From the NCBI GenBank assembly GCA_900545135.1, contig UQXL01000003.1:1-64000 (forward strand): a stretch of 64,000 nt of DNA. Direction: 5' to 3'. The notes beneath the pieces were generated by a model, which saw nothing but the letters and a program-made list of their open reading frames with translations, was not told the origin of the DNA and did not search any database. The position numbers were made by a program, and so were the translations under genes. The DNA is from an uncultured Eubacteriales bacterium. GTDB lineage: Bacteria > Bacillota > Clostridia > Peptostreptococcales > Anaerovoracaceae. This document shows, one piece after another, positions 1 to 8,254 of this stretch (position 1 is its first letter; each line of letters opens with the position of its first letter).

Positions 1-1192
1 TGATGACGTCCGCCTCGTAAACCCTATTGATATCATGCGGGTCGATAGGTATGTAAGGCACATTCCACTTGTCGGGAGTGAATTCCTCTCTGTAGTGCAT
101 GCCCTTTGCGATGGCGTCCTGGTGAGAACCGGAGAAAGCTGCAAATACCAGCTTTCCGCCGTACGGCTGTCTCGGGTGCACTTTCATATCAGTGAACTTT
201 TCATACATATCCACTATGTACGGCATGTTGGTGAAGTCGAGCTTCGGGTCTACGCCGTGGGAAAACAGGTTCATCGCCACAGTCACTATGTCCACGTTGC
301 CCGTCCTTTCTCCGTTGCCGAAGAGGGTTCCTTCAACTCTGTCTCCTCCTGCCAGGAGTCCCAGCTCGCAGTCCGCCACTGCCGTTCCCCTGTCGTTGTG
401 AGGGTGCAGGGAAACTATCACGTTTTCTCTCGAATGGAGATTTTTTGACATGTATTCTATCTGGGAAGCGTAAACGTGTGGCATGGACATGGAAACTGTC
501 GCCGGCAGGTTTATTATCACCTTGCGCTCCGGGCGCGGCTTCCATATATCTATTACTTCATTGCATATATCAAGGGCGAATTCCATCTCCGTTCCGGTGA
601 AACTCTCCGGCGAATATTCAAACATGAATTCCGTCTCCGGCATTTTTTCAGCATATTCGTCCACCAGCCTGGCTCCGAATACGGCTATGTCCTTTATCTC
701 TTCCTTGGACTTTCTGAAAACCTGCTGTCTCTGCGCCACGGAAGTGGAGTTGTAAAGGTGAACCACCGCCTTTTTGACGCCCTTGAGGGATTCGAAAGTC
801 TTTTCGATTATATGCTGTCTCGACTGTGTGAGAACCTGTATCGTCACGTCGTCCGGTATCAGGTCTTTTTCTATCAGAGTTCTAAGAAAATCGTATTCCG
901 TCTCGGAAGCTGCCGGAAATCCCACTTCTATTTCTTTAAAGCCGATATCTACCAGCAGTTTGAAAAATCCCAGCTTTTCTTCAAGACTCATAGGTACTAC
1001 CAGCGCCTGATTGCCGTCGCGCAAATCTACGCTGCACCACCTCGGCGCTTTGTCAAGGTGATCTTTATGAACCCAGTCGTTTGATTCCACCGGAGGCATA
1101 AAGTAGCCTATGCTGTATTTGGTATGGTTTTTCATACCTTTGATATTATCTTTAATATCTGTCTCGATATCCTTTTTAATATCTGTCGTCAT
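1..1192 (-). CDS. leuA: 2-isopropylmalate synthase, large LeuA type (partial, 3' end outside window)
   Basis: LeuA condenses 2-ketoisovalerate with acetyl-CoA, the committed step of leucine synthesis. The reverse strand is open from 1192 to the left edge and reads as the TIM-barrel half of the large LeuA type: a substrate/metal motif RDGNQA about 60 residues in, and the metal-binding run [10 protein letters not shown] about 260 residues in. About 397 codons are present; roughly the last third, including the leucine-binding regulatory domain, is cut off. I place the start at the ATG at 1192, behind AAAGGAA; it gives a Lys/Asp/Ile-rich N-terminal stretch with an internal direct repeat (ACAGATATTAAA twice). 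A second ATG at 1135 is an alternative. An attenuator-like leader lies upstream (1219-1423). Confidence 0.93.
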   Translation of the reverse strand, partial: MTTDIKKDIETDIKDNIKGMKNHTKYSIGYFMPPVESNDWVHKDHLDKAPRWCSVDLRDGNQALVVPMSLEEKLGFFKLLVDIGFKEIEVGFPAASETEYDFLRTLIEKDLIPDDVTIQVLTQSRQHIIEKTFESLKGVKKAVVHLYNSTSVAQRQQVFRKSKEEIKDIAVFGARLVDEYAEKMPETEFMFEYSPESFTGTEMEFALDICNEVIDIWKPRPERKVIINLPATVSMSMPHVYASQIEYMSKNLHSRENVIVSLHPHNDRGTAVADCELGLLAGGDRVEGTLFGNGERTGNVDIVTVAMNLFSHGVDPKLDFTNMPYIVDMYEKFTDMKVHPRQPYGGKLVFAAFSGSHQDAIAKGMHYREEFTPDKWNVPYIPIDPHDINRVYEADVI

Positions 1193-1218
1193 TTTCTCAA
1201 AATTCCTTTCTTTGCTAT

Positions 1219-1254
1219 AAAAAAACCTCGCTTCTACCACACATAGAAACAAGG
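1219..1254 (-). terminator. Intrinsic terminator (attenuator) in the leuA leader
   Basis: On the minus strand the arms at 1254-1244 and 1236-1226 pair over 11 positions (CCTTGTTTCTA with TAGAAGCGAGG, including G-U pairs) around a 7-nt loop, followed by seven T. It lies between the leuA promoter and the leuA ribosome binding site, so it would stop transcription before the gene: an attenuator position. Confidence 0.75.
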
Positions 1255-1302
1255 TCAAAATTAACATACTACAATTTTATTTACTCGAATCCAGGCAGAA
1301 TA

Positions 1303-1362
1303 TCAATGCATATTATTTTTTAAACTATCTAGCTGTAGACCGATTAAAATAATATATAACAC
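1303..1362 (-). CDS. Putative leucine-rich leader peptide of leuA (19 aa)
   Basis: A GTG codon at 1362, ten nucleotides after AAAGGAG, opens a 19-codon frame ending in TGA at 1303. It reads MLYIILIGLQLDSLKNNMH. After the start it has five leucine codons, TTA three times and CTA twice. It sits between the leuA promoter (1395-1423) and the terminator hairpin (1219-1254), the arrangement of ribosome-mediated attenuation by leucine tRNA charging. The ribosome binding site is embedded in an inverted repeat (AACACTA...TAGTGTT). The arrangement is seen in sequence; regulation by leucine is inferred. I could not identify a convincing antiterminator. Confidence 0.5.
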   Translation of the reverse strand: MLYIILIGLQLDSLKNNMH

Positions 1363-1394
1363 TAATATTCTTCTCCTTTCTCAAATATAGTGTT

Positions 1395-1423
1395 ATACTA
1401 ATCCTTTTCGGCGGAAAAGTCAA
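1395..1423 (-). promoter_or_regulatory. leuA promoter with palindrome in spacer
   Basis: TTGACT (1423-1418), a 17-bp spacer and TAGTAT (1400-1395) form a sigma-A promoter reading toward the leader peptide and leuA. The spacer holds a perfect inverted repeat CTTTTC-N4-GAAAAG (1404-1419), a possible repressor operator. Confidence 0.7.
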
Positions 1424-1602
1424 TAGTATTTTGTGTCTTTTTACAAATTTTTTCGTTAATTTTATGTATTTTTTACAATACAATCCCCCCTGCGGCATCC
1501 TCCGCCCTGCTCCGCTCGCTCCGTTGATGACCCGGCGCTCCATCGACAACTCACCACTCTGCCACTTGCGGCTTGACCGCTCCATTGCCAACCCGACGCT
1601 CC

Positions 1603-1690
1603 GGGCTAAGCAAAAGAGTATTGACGAAGCGAAAGCGTGCGGGCTAAGCAAAAGAGTATGGGTTATGAGTCAAAAGCGTGCGAGCTAAAC
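1603..1690. repeat. Intergenic tandem repeat, 38-41 bp unit, two copies plus a partial
   Basis: GGGCTAAGCAAAAGAGTAT begins at 1603 and again at 1641, each followed by a diverged segment ending AAAGCGTGC; a third partial copy starts at 1682. The surrounding 1430-1930 stretch has no gene I can support. Confidence 0.75.
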
Positions 1691-1697
1691 ATAGGCG

Positions 1698-1814
1698 TAT
1701 CCAAATTTCGAAAAAAGGTATCCATTTTCCAAAAAAACACCGATATTGAATACCACGGTATCCAATATTGCAAAAACTGTATCCATTTTCCGCGTTTTTA
1801 GCAAATTTGGATAC
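1698..1814. repeat. GTATCCA repeat cluster, about 20-bp period
   Basis: GTATCC occurs at 1698, 1718, 1758 and 1779, and inverted (GGATAC) at 1809. A diverged inverted copy (GAATACC) lies near 1748. Units are about 20-21 bp, close to two helical turns, with A/T-rich linkers. The cluster is 120-230 bp upstream of the DUF1538 promoter and could be a protein-binding array or decayed tandem repeats. Confidence 0.6.
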
Positions 1815-1930
1815 GGCTGCATGGCTGCGCTGCTATACAGCTGTGCGGTTACAAGGCTGTGCGGCTGGACCGCACGGTGCGATTGCATTTTGGGTGATAT
1901 TCAGACTCTGCATATTTTTTTCAATATTTG

Positions 1931-1959
1931 TTGTGACAAACGTTCATATAATGTATATT
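1931..1959 (+). promoter_or_regulatory. Probable promoter of the DUF1538/PII operon
   Basis: TTGTGA, a 17-bp spacer and TATATT on the plus strand, 57 bp before the TTG start of the DUF1538 gene. Confidence 0.5.
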
Positions 1960-2015
1960 ATTTGTATAGCAACCATTCAAGCGATAATGTTAAATTTCGG
2001 AAAGGAGGCTGAAGT

Positions 2016-3545
2016 TTGCTTTTCAAGTATAAACTAGCCCAGAAATTTCGCGAGTCGGCTGCTTCTGTTTTACCTGTGGCATTGATAGTCGCCGTTTTAT
2101 GCTTTTCTATCGCTCCGACGCCTACAGATTTAATGCTTTCATTCATAATAGGCACTGCCCTGCTGATCTTAGGTCTTGGTCTTTTCAATTTCGGAGCAGA
2201 AAAATCTATGACTCTCATAGGTACCTATACAGGTACCAGGCTTACAAAATTCAGAAATTTAGCTGTACTTCTCGTAATAAGTTTCATTCTCGGCATAATA
2301 ATTACCGTCGCAGAACCGGATCTTCAGGTTCTCGCCGATAACGCGCCTCATATCGACACTGTAGTTCTGATAATAACCGTTTCCATTGGAGTTGGTCTGT
2401 TCCTTATGCTCTGCATGCTGCGTATTCTTCTCGGAATCCAGCTCAGGTGGATACTGATGTTCTTTTATATAGTCATCTTTGCTCTGGCTTCTTTTGCAGA
2501 CCGTGACTTCATATGCATAGCTTTCGATTCAGGCGGAGTTACAACAGGCCCTATGACTGTTCCTTTCATCATGGCCATGGGCGTCGGCGTGGCTTCCATA
2601 CGAAGCGACAAGAACGCAGAGGCCGACAGTTTCGGACTTGTAGCTCTGTGTTCCATAGGTCCCGTTTTGGCAGTTCTGCTGCTTGGTTTCTTCTATGAGG
2701 GAGAAAGCAGCTCCATCACCGCTGCCGTTGCCGGAACTTATCAGGACACCGCCCAGCTCGGGCTCGGATATATTCACGAACTCCCTGAATATATGTTTGA
2801 GGTGGCCGTTGCCCTGTCGCCGATAATAATTTTCTTCCTGATTTTCCAGGTAGCTGTGCTCAAGCTGAAAAGACTTCCTTTTATAAGGATAATTATAGGA
2901 ATATTGTTTACTTACGCGGGGCTGGTGTGCTTCCTCACAGGAGTAAACGTAGGTTTCTCGCCTCTCGGCGTTGTTCTCGGCACTGAGCTGGGAACGGGAT
3001 GGACAGTATATATACTGATACCGGTATCGGCTCTGATCGGCTGGTTCATCGTATCGGCTGAGCCGGCAGTCCACGTGCTCACAAAGCAGGTGGAAGAGAT
3101 AAGCGCTGGAGCCGTTTCGGAAAAGGCCATGCGGATAAGCCTTTCCATCGCCATTGCCGCGGCCATGGCCTTGTCCATGCTGCGCGTAATCACGGGAATA
3201 AGCATCTTCTATTTCCTGGTTCCCGGATATATAATTTCACTGGCGCTGAGCTTTTTCGTACCGCAGATGTTCACCGCCATAGCTTTCGACTCTGGAGGTG
3301 TTGCTTCCGGACCTATGACTGCTACTTTCATGCTTCCTTTCGCCATGGGAGCGTGTCAGGCTGTGGGCGGAAATATCCTCACCGATGCTTTCGGGCTGGT
3401 TGCTATGGTAGCCATGATGCCTCTCATCACCATACAGGTAATGGGCGCGGTATATGTATTTAAAAGCCGCCGTGAAGAACAGGCCCAGACCCACGCAGGT
3501 TCTTTCAGCGGCAACGACGTAATAGAGCTTTGGGAGGTGGAATGA
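2016..3545 (+). CDS. DUF1538 family multi-pass membrane protein (probable transporter)
   Basis: This 509-residue protein is almost entirely hydrophobic, with roughly a dozen membrane segments, and has an internal duplication. The motif FDSGGVTTGPMTVPF near residue 170 recurs as FDSGGVASGPMTATF near residue 430, one per half. This is the hallmark of DUF1538, a family of unproven transport function. The TTG start at 2016 follows AAAGGAGG by seven bases. Its TGA overlaps the start of a PII-like gene (ATGA), so the two are translationally coupled. PII proteins often control the transporter encoded beside them, so a PII-gated channel or transporter is a reasonable inference; the substrate is unknown. 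Confidence 0.85.
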   Translation: MLFKYKLAQKFRESAASVLPVALIVAVLCFSIAPTPTDLMLSFIIGTALLILGLGLFNFGAEKSMTLIGTYTGTRLTKFRNLAVLLVISFILGIIITVAEPDLQVLADNAPHIDTVVLIITVSIGVGLFLMLCMLRILLGIQLRWILMFFYIVIFALASFADRDFICIAFDSGGVTTGPMTVPFIMAMGVGVASIRSDKNAEADSFGLVALCSIGPVLAVLLLGFFYEGESSSITAAVAGTYQDTAQLGLGYIHELPEYMFEVAVALSPIIIFFLIFQVAVLKLKRLPFIRIIIGILFTYAGLVCFLTGVNVGFSPLGVVLGTELGTGWTVYILIPVSALIGWFIVSAEPAVHVLTKQVEEISAGAVSEKAMRISLSIAIAAAMALSMLRVITGISIFYFLVPGYIISLALSFFVPQMFTAIAFDSGGVASGPMTATFMLPFAMGACQAVGGNILTDAFGLVAMVAMMPLITIQVMGAVYVFKSRREEQAQTHAGSFSGNDVIELWEVE

Positions 3546-4216
3546 TGCAGCTTAACTTTATAATCACCATAATAGACCGCGGCAGAGCTCAGTACGCCTT
3601 GTCGATATACGAAGAGCTTGAGATACCTCTTGTTCTCGCGATGCTGGGCCGCGATACCAACGCGGAGGAACAGCTGGACAAATACGGTTTTCAGTCCGAA
3701 GAAAAGGCCATAGTGGCCGCTGTGGCGGACGCTGAAAAGACCAGTCAGCTGATCAAAAATGTAAAGAGAAAGCTTCTGATAGATGTTCCGGGATACGGAA
3801 TGATGGTCGCAGTACCGATCAAAAGCGTAGGAGGAGGTAAAACTTTGGCTTATCTGACAAACAACGCCGCACCTGACAGCAAGGTGCCTAAGATGAAATT
3901 TGAATACGAGCTAATTCTGGTCATATTAAATCAAAGCTATATGGATGACGTAATGCAGGTGGCCAGATCTGCCGGAGCTTCAGGCGGAACGGTGATCCAT
4001 GCAAAGGGAACCAGCAAGAACGCGCAGAAATTCTTCGGCGTATCGCTGGCCAATGAAAAAGAGGTAATAATGATAATTTCTAAAGCATCAAAAAAGGCCG
4101 GTATCATGAAAGCCATCGCTGACCATACCGGCCCTAAAACTCCCGCAGGTGCGATCACCTTTTCGCTGCCTATATCAGCAGCGGCGGGCATCAAGGATGC
4201 AATAGAGGGAATTTAG
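3542..4216 (+). CDS. PII-like regulatory protein with two modules
   Basis: The 224-residue cytoplasmic protein resembles two tandem PII/GlnB-like modules: residues 1-105 starting LNFIITIIDRGRA, and residues 120-220 starting YELILVILNQSY with a Gly-rich AGASGGTVIHAKG segment like the PII ligand loop. Classical GlnB is about 112 residues, so this is about double length. The start is at the ATGA overlap with the DUF1538 gene (3542), behind GGGAGG; the adjacent ATG at 3545 is equally possible. The canonical T-loop tyrosine is not obvious. It most likely regulates the DUF1538 protein by binding a nucleotide or metabolite; this is inferred from gene order. Confidence 0.8.
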   Translation: MMQLNFIITIIDRGRAQYALSIYEELEIPLVLAMLGRDTNAEEQLDKYGFQSEEKAIVAAVADAEKTSQLIKNVKRKLLIDVPGYGMMVAVPIKSVGGGKTLAYLTNNAAPDSKVPKMKFEYELILVILNQSYMDDVMQVARSAGASGGTVIHAKGTSKNAQKFFGVSLANEKEVIMIISKASKKAGIMKAIADHTGPKTPAGAITFSLPISAAAGIKDAIEGI

Positions 4217-4269
4217 GAATTTAGATATTCCACGATTCGACCATAAATTTTGTTTTCAATTCAAACATT

Positions 4270-4656
4270 TTATTCCTCTAGTAAGCCGTGTTTTTCGTAT
4301 CGGGAAACACGGCTTACTTTGTTCTCATCGTCAACAAATACAACTTTCGGAGAATTTTCTGCGATTTCTTCAGGAGACATCAAGGCATAGCACATGATTA
4401 TTATCCTGTCGCCTTTCTGCACGCAGCGCGCGGCGGCGCCGTTTAAGCAAATCATGCCGCTGCCTCTTTCTCCTGCTATGGTATACGTCTCAAACCGTTC
4501 ACCGTTGTTTATATCTACGATCTGAACCTTTTCATATTCCCGTATTCCGGCGGCGTCCAGCAGGTCTTCATCTACCGTGATGCTGCCCACATAGTCCAGC
4601 TCCGCCTGAACCACCACCGCCCTGTGAATTTTTCCTTTGAGCATATTCAAAAACAT
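4270..4656 (-). CDS. panD: Aspartate 1-decarboxylase PanD
   Basis: PanD decarboxylates L-aspartate to beta-alanine for pantothenate synthesis. The 128-residue protein has family length and the self-cleavage site Gly24-Ser25 in YVGSITVD, which yields the pyruvoyl group. Other conserved features are KIHRA at residues 9-13 and the NGAAAR motif in the second half. The start follows AAAGGAG. It is the last gene of the minus-strand panG-panB-panC-panD run, 24 bp after panC, and converges with the PII-like gene across a 53-bp AT-rich gap without an evident terminator. Confidence 0.97.
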   Translation of the reverse strand: MFLNMLKGKIHRAVVVQAELDYVGSITVDEDLLDAAGIREYEKVQIVDINNGERFETYTIAGERGSGMICLNGAAARCVQKGDRIIIMCYALMSPEEIAENSPKVVFVDDENKVSRVSRYEKHGLLEE

Positions 4657-4680
4657 GTTTTTCTCCTTTAATCCCTGAAA

Positions 4681-5529
4681 TTAACCCCTGAAAATAAAAT
4701 TGTCTATGAGCCTGGTCTTTCCTATATATACTGCCATGGCCACCAGCACGTTTCCTCTTATCTCTGATATAGGTTCTATGGAATCCGCGTCCACTGCCTG
4801 GACATAATCTATTCTGGCCAGAGGCTCTTTTTCTATATGAGCTTTCATCGCTTCAACTATCCTATCTGCGTTTTTCTCTCCGCTTTCCGCCATGGACTGA
4901 CCGAGCTTGACAGCCTGACTCAGGACCAGCGCGGCCTTTCTCTCTTCTCCGTTTAAATAGGTGTTGCGGGAGCTCTTGGCGAGGCCGTCTTCTTCGCGGA
5001 TTATAGGGCAGCCTATGATTTTTATATCGAAGTTGAGGTCGCGCGTCATTCTCCTGATGACTGCCAGCTGCTGAGCATCTTTCTGTCCGAAGTAGGCCCT
5101 GTCAGGTGTGGTTATATTGAAAAGCTTGGCAACGACGGTACATACGCCTCTAAAATGTATGTGTCTGGTCCTACCGCAGAGTTCTTCAGTTATGGGTCCT
5201 TTCATGTCCACCATCGCCGACGCGTCTTTCGCGTACATATCTTCCGGGGAGGGATGGAAAATCAGGTGTGCTCCTGCTTTTTCGCACACTTCTTTATCCC
5301 GTTCCATATCGCGCGGATAGCTCTCCAGATCCTCGCCCTCTCCGAATTGAGTCGGATTGACAAAGTCGCTGACTATTACTCTGTCGTTTTCTTTCGCCGC
5401 CCTCTCTATCAGGCTCTGGTGCCCTTCGTGCAGGAAGCCCATGGTAGGAACGAGTCCTATGGTAAGGCCCTCTTTCTTCCATTCTTTTACCAGTACCCTG
5501 ACTTCGCTTATTTTTGTTACTGTTTTCAT
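4681..5529 (-). CDS. panC: Pantothenate synthetase (pantoate-beta-alanine ligase)
   Basis: PanC joins pantoate and beta-alanine using ATP. The 282-residue protein is full length. It carries PTMGFLHEGHQSL (residues about 28-40, nucleotidyltransferase HxGH signature), FVNPTQFGEGEDL, YFGQKDAQQ and the KSSRNTYL loop (KMSKS-like). The start follows GGAGGCGCCGGA. It lies 11 bp after panB and 24 bp before panD in a four-gene pantothenate operon. Confidence 0.97.
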   Translation of the reverse strand: MKTVTKISEVRVLVKEWKKEGLTIGLVPTMGFLHEGHQSLIERAAKENDRVIVSDFVNPTQFGEGEDLESYPRDMERDKEVCEKAGAHLIFHPSPEDMYAKDASAMVDMKGPITEELCGRTRHIHFRGVCTVVAKLFNITTPDRAYFGQKDAQQLAVIRRMTRDLNFDIKIIGCPIIREEDGLAKSSRNTYLNGEERKAALVLSQAVKLGQSMAESGEKNADRIVEAMKAHIEKEPLARIDYVQAVDADSIEPISEIRGNVLVAMAVYIGKTRLIDNFIFRG

Positions 5530-5540
5530 TCCGGCGCCTC

Positions 5541-6368
5541 CTAGTACAATTTCTTTATGACGTCTTCGTCGATTTTGAAAGTATGTTCTTCAGCAGGGAA
5601 GCTGCCTTCCTTTACTTCCTTTATATAGGCGGCAAAGCCGTCTTTCATCATGGTTCCCACGTCGGCGAAATGCTTTACGAACTTAGGCTTGAAGTCGGAG
5701 AACATGGCCAGCATATCCTGATATACCAGCACCTGGCCGTCGCAGCCTGCTCCGGCGCCTATGCCTATGGTCGGAATCTCTATCGACTCTGATATGAGAG
5801 CGGCCAGCTTGGCGGGAACACATTCGAGAACCACGGAAAAGGCTCCGGCTTCCTCCACCGCCTTGGCTTCTTCCAGAAGTCTTCTTGCGGCTTCCTCTGA
5901 TTTTCCCTGCACTTTAAAGCCTCCGAAAGCGTTGACTGACTGAGGTGTAAGTCCTATATGAGCTATTACAGGGATAGAAGCCTCGGTTATGGCTTTTATC
6001 TGAGGACATACGGCAGCTCCGCCCTCCAGTTTCACCGCGTTGCAGCGGCCCTCTTTCATCAGTCTGCCGGCATTGAAAACCGCGTCATATACTGACGTCT
6101 GATATGACATAAAAGGCATGTCTCCTACGACGAGGGCGTTCTTGGCTCCTCTGGAAACTGCCGCCGTATGGTGTATCATATCTTCCATCGTCACGGATAA
6201 CGTGTCCTCATATCCCAGCATCACCATGCCGAGGGAATCGCCCACGAGAAGCATATTTATCCCTGATTCGTCCATCAGCCTGGCGATGGAGTAGTCGTAT
6301 GCCGTAAGCATGGTTATCTTGTCTCCGTCTTTCTTCTGTTGTTTTACCGTAGCTACTGTATTTTTCAT
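5541..6368 (-). CDS. panB: 3-methyl-2-oxobutanoate hydroxymethyltransferase
   Basis: PanB makes ketopantoate from 2-ketoisovalerate and 5,10-methylene-THF. The protein has the family motifs [26 protein letters not shown] (metal and substrate site), VKLEGG and the catalytic-base region [12 protein letters not shown]. The frame opens at a TTG at 6392, but the ATG at 6368 has the better ribosome binding site (GGAGGAACGGAGAAAAG) and the usual N-terminus MKNTVATV, giving 275 residues. It lies 46 bp after the panG start-distal end. It shares its substrate 2-ketoisovalerate with LeuA. Confidence 0.97.
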   Translation of the reverse strand: MKNTVATVKQQKKDGDKITMLTAYDYSIARLMDESGINMLLVGDSLGMVMLGYEDTLSVTMEDMIHHTAAVSRGAKNALVVGDMPFMSYQTSVYDAVFNAGRLMKEGRCNAVKLEGGAAVCPQIKAITEASIPVIAHIGLTPQSVNAFGGFKVQGKSEEAARRLLEEAKAVEEAGAFSVVLECVPAKLAALISESIEIPTIGIGAGAGCDGQVLVYQDMLAMFSDFKPKFVKHFADVGTMMKDGFAAYIKEVKEGSFPAEEHTFKIDEDVIKKLY

Positions 6369-6414
6369 CTTTTCTCCGTTCCTCCGCCTCAAGTCAGGCG
6401 GTATTTATATAGTT

Positions 6415-7272
6415 CTATAAATTTTCAGTTACTATTTCTCTCAGCTTGCTGTAGTCTCTGTCCGGATGCTTTCTCTCGGCTATATCAGCCAGCCTCTCTG
6501 AAAGCAGGCGATAGATGTTCTCTTGTTTTATGCTGAAAGATTCCAGGACTTTAAGATGTGCTTCTATCGTCTTATGGTCGCCTCTTTCCACAGGCCCGGT
6601 CAAAGCCGCAGAGGCACCAAGTTCAGCCACGCTTATGGCGTTGCCTCTTATGAGCGGAGCGAGAGCTCTTTCCGCCGACTCATGGTCGAAGCCGCAGTCT
6701 ACCAGCATTTCCACTCCCATATCTGCCAGAGCCGCTATGTGATTGCTGACCGTCACAGCGGCGCAGTGATACAGGGCTTTTTTGTCCCTTGGCATGGTTA
6801 TGACTTTGTTGCCCAGACGCTGAAAACATTCTTTCATATCTTCAAGGTTTTCCGCGCTTCCCTCTATGGTAAAATAAGCGTCCGCCAAGCCTCTGTACGA
6901 GCTTTTCTTGTCGCTCACAGCATAGAGCGGATGCACGGAATAGGCGAAAGCGCCTTTTTCTTCGGCATCAAAAAAAGCGGCCGATGATAACGAACCGCTG
7001 CAATGACATATATTCTTATCTTTTATTGGCAGATTACGCAAGTTTTCCCATACAGCGCCTATCGTTCCGTCTGGCACCGTGATGAAAAGTGTGTCGCTGT
7101 CCTTTGCTATATCAGCTAAATTATCGTAATATCCCGTATCAGTAAAGCCCGCGGCCTCCATGGCCGATTCCCTGCTGCGGCTGAAATAACCGGTTACAGT
7201 CACTCCGCCCTCTTTGAGATATTTTCCAAGTGAAAAGCCGACCTTGCCGGCTCCTATAAATCCTGCTTTCAT
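6415..7272 (-). CDS. panG: Rossmann / DUF2520 oxidoreductase, probable ketopantoate reductase PanG
   Basis: The N-terminus KAGFIGAGKVGFSLGKYL is an NAD(P)-binding Rossmann motif (GxGxxG). A DUF2520-type helical domain follows from about residue 130 (SVHPLYAV, ALYHCAAVTVSNH). No classical panE is in the window, and this gene is first in an operon with panB, panC and panD. PanG, an alternative ketopantoate reductase described from Francisella with relatives in Firmicutes, fills this missing step; I recall it as this protein type, so the symbol is by context and recollection. I chose the ATG at 7272, eight bases after GGAGG, over upstream starts. The predicted length is 285 residues. Confidence 0.75.
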   Translation of the reverse strand: MKAGFIGAGKVGFSLGKYLKEGGVTVTGYFSRSRESAMEAAGFTDTGYYDNLADIAKDSDTLFITVPDGTIGAVWENLRNLPIKDKNICHCSGSLSSAAFFDAEEKGAFAYSVHPLYAVSDKKSSYRGLADAYFTIEGSAENLEDMKECFQRLGNKVITMPRDKKALYHCAAVTVSNHIAALADMGVEMLVDCGFDHESAERALAPLIRGNAISVAELGASAALTGPVERGDHKTIEAHLKVLESFSIKQENIYRLLSERLADIAERKHPDRDYSKLREIVTENL

Positions 7273-7574
7273 ACGCATCACCTCCGTGTAGTAAAGCAAT
7301 GTGACGGTACAAAGCGTTATCCTTTTGCCAGTGCCGCTCTCTTTCAAGATGCAGCCTCGCCGTTTCCAATAAAAAATATAAAATTATGCGGTACAGCTTG
7401 TTCCAATGCCATCCACTCACTAATATAGCACTGCTGCGGCGATTTGTACAGAGGAAAATTTGCAAAAATGCATGCAGAAATTTGCTGCAAGAGCTGTGAT
7501 TTATTTTCCGACTTATTTTCAAACGTGATCAGCAGCAAATCTCCTGCCTGTTATAACAGCCGAAGCAACGGCAA

Positions 7575-7598
7575 AGCGCCTGCTTACATGCAGGCGCT
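7575..7598. other. Perfect 9-bp hairpin in the pan leader
   Basis: AGCGCCTGC-TTACAT-GCAGGCGCT is a strong stem-loop about 300 nt upstream of the panG start, inside the predicted 390-nt 5' leader of the pan transcript. On the minus strand only TTT follows, so it is a weak terminator at best. It could be an attenuator or mRNA-stability element. The rest of 7273-7660 holds no gene I can support. Confidence 0.45.
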
Positions 7599-7667
7599 CC
7601 ATCAGTCTTTTAAGAAATATGTTTTCAGGGGTTGAATTAGTTTTATTCTTTAACGTAATATGTATAT

Positions 7668-7696
7668 ATTCTACCCCCCCCAGGTTATTTTGTCAA
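7668..7696 (-). promoter_or_regulatory. pan operon promoter with an eight-G tract in the spacer
   Basis: On the minus strand TTGACA (7696-7691), a 17-bp spacer and TAGAAT (7673-7668) form a near-consensus sigma-A promoter reading toward panG. The spacer ends in eight consecutive G (C8 at 7674-7681 on the plus strand). At eight G the spacer is exactly 17 bp, so the promoter is predicted to be strong. Slippage would shift the -35 to -10 distance. Confidence 0.7.
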
Positions 7697-7756
7697 TATA
7701 TGATTTAAATTTTGTATTATAAAATCCGTTCCTGAAATTCGTTTCGCCTATAAACG

Positions 7757-7779
7757 GCAAGGAGGTCAAACCGCCTTGC
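7757..7779 (-). terminator. Terminator-like hairpin at the end of the acetyltransferase gene
   Basis: GCAAGGCGG-TTTGA-CCTCCTTGC (minus strand; one mismatch in nine pairs) spans the stop codon of the GNAT gene. The following T tract is poor, so termination is uncertain. Confidence 0.3.
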
Positions 7780-8254
7780 GCCTCACGATTTCTGCATATC
7801 TATCGGGATTTTGCGTGCCGGCTTCACACCTGCACGGCTCGCTCCGGCGAAGCTCGCCGGTGGGTATAAACCCGAGGGCTTCATATAGTCTCTCGCCTAT
7901 CAAATTATCGGGATAGTGCATCAGCTCAACACATCCTATGGACGGAAACTCTTCCTTAAACAGCTCCACGCAGGAATTCAGCGCTGCTTTTCCGAAGCCT
8001 TGTCCCTGCTTTCTCCTGTCTATCATGAAGCGATGTAAAAACACATAATCAGGCTCATCTTTGACAAAATAGTAAAGTATAAATCCAATCGGCTCGTCGT
8101 CACTGTACACAGCTTTAGCTATGAAGCCCTTTTCGAAGGAGCACTCAGCAAGCGAGTACAGATTATCTTCCATGAAGCCTCTCTGGCTTTCGTTTACTTC
8201 CATGTTTATCACGTCCTGGAAATTATCTGAATTTATTTCTCTGAAAGTTATCAT
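7766..8254 (-). CDS. GNAT family N-acetyltransferase
   Basis: About 162 residues with the GNAT fold pattern: beta strands around YSDDEPIGFILYYF and the acetyl-CoA pyrophosphate loop RRKQGQGFGKAAL (R/QxxGxG/A) near residue 85, then the C-terminal segment ERLYEALGF. The family transfers acetyl groups to amines of small molecules or proteins; the substrate cannot be read. Two adjacent ATGs (8257, 8254) follow GAGG; 8254 has the better spacing. It is a single gene, divergent from the CHAP gene. Confidence 0.88.
   Translation of the reverse strand: MITFREINSDNFQDVINMEVNESQRGFMEDNLYSLAECSFEKGFIAKAVYSDDEPIGFILYYFVKDEPDYVFLHRFMIDRRKQGQGFGKAALNSCVELFKEEFPSIGCVELMHYPDNLIGERLYEALGFIPTGELRRSEPCRCEAGTQNPDRYAEIVRRKAV

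Noticed and set aside
1219..1423. T-box riboswitch before leuA
   Set aside because: The conserved T-box sequence (AGGGTGG-N-ACCGCG) is absent; the leader peptide/terminator layout fits better.
1485..1490. C6 run near 1485 as a third poly-G promoter
   Set aside because: No -35/-10 pair flanks it on either strand.
7344..7538. 64-codon minus-strand frame in the pan leader
   Set aside because: Starts at TTG without proper ribosome binding site spacing, and its composition is not protein-like; better explained as leader RNA.
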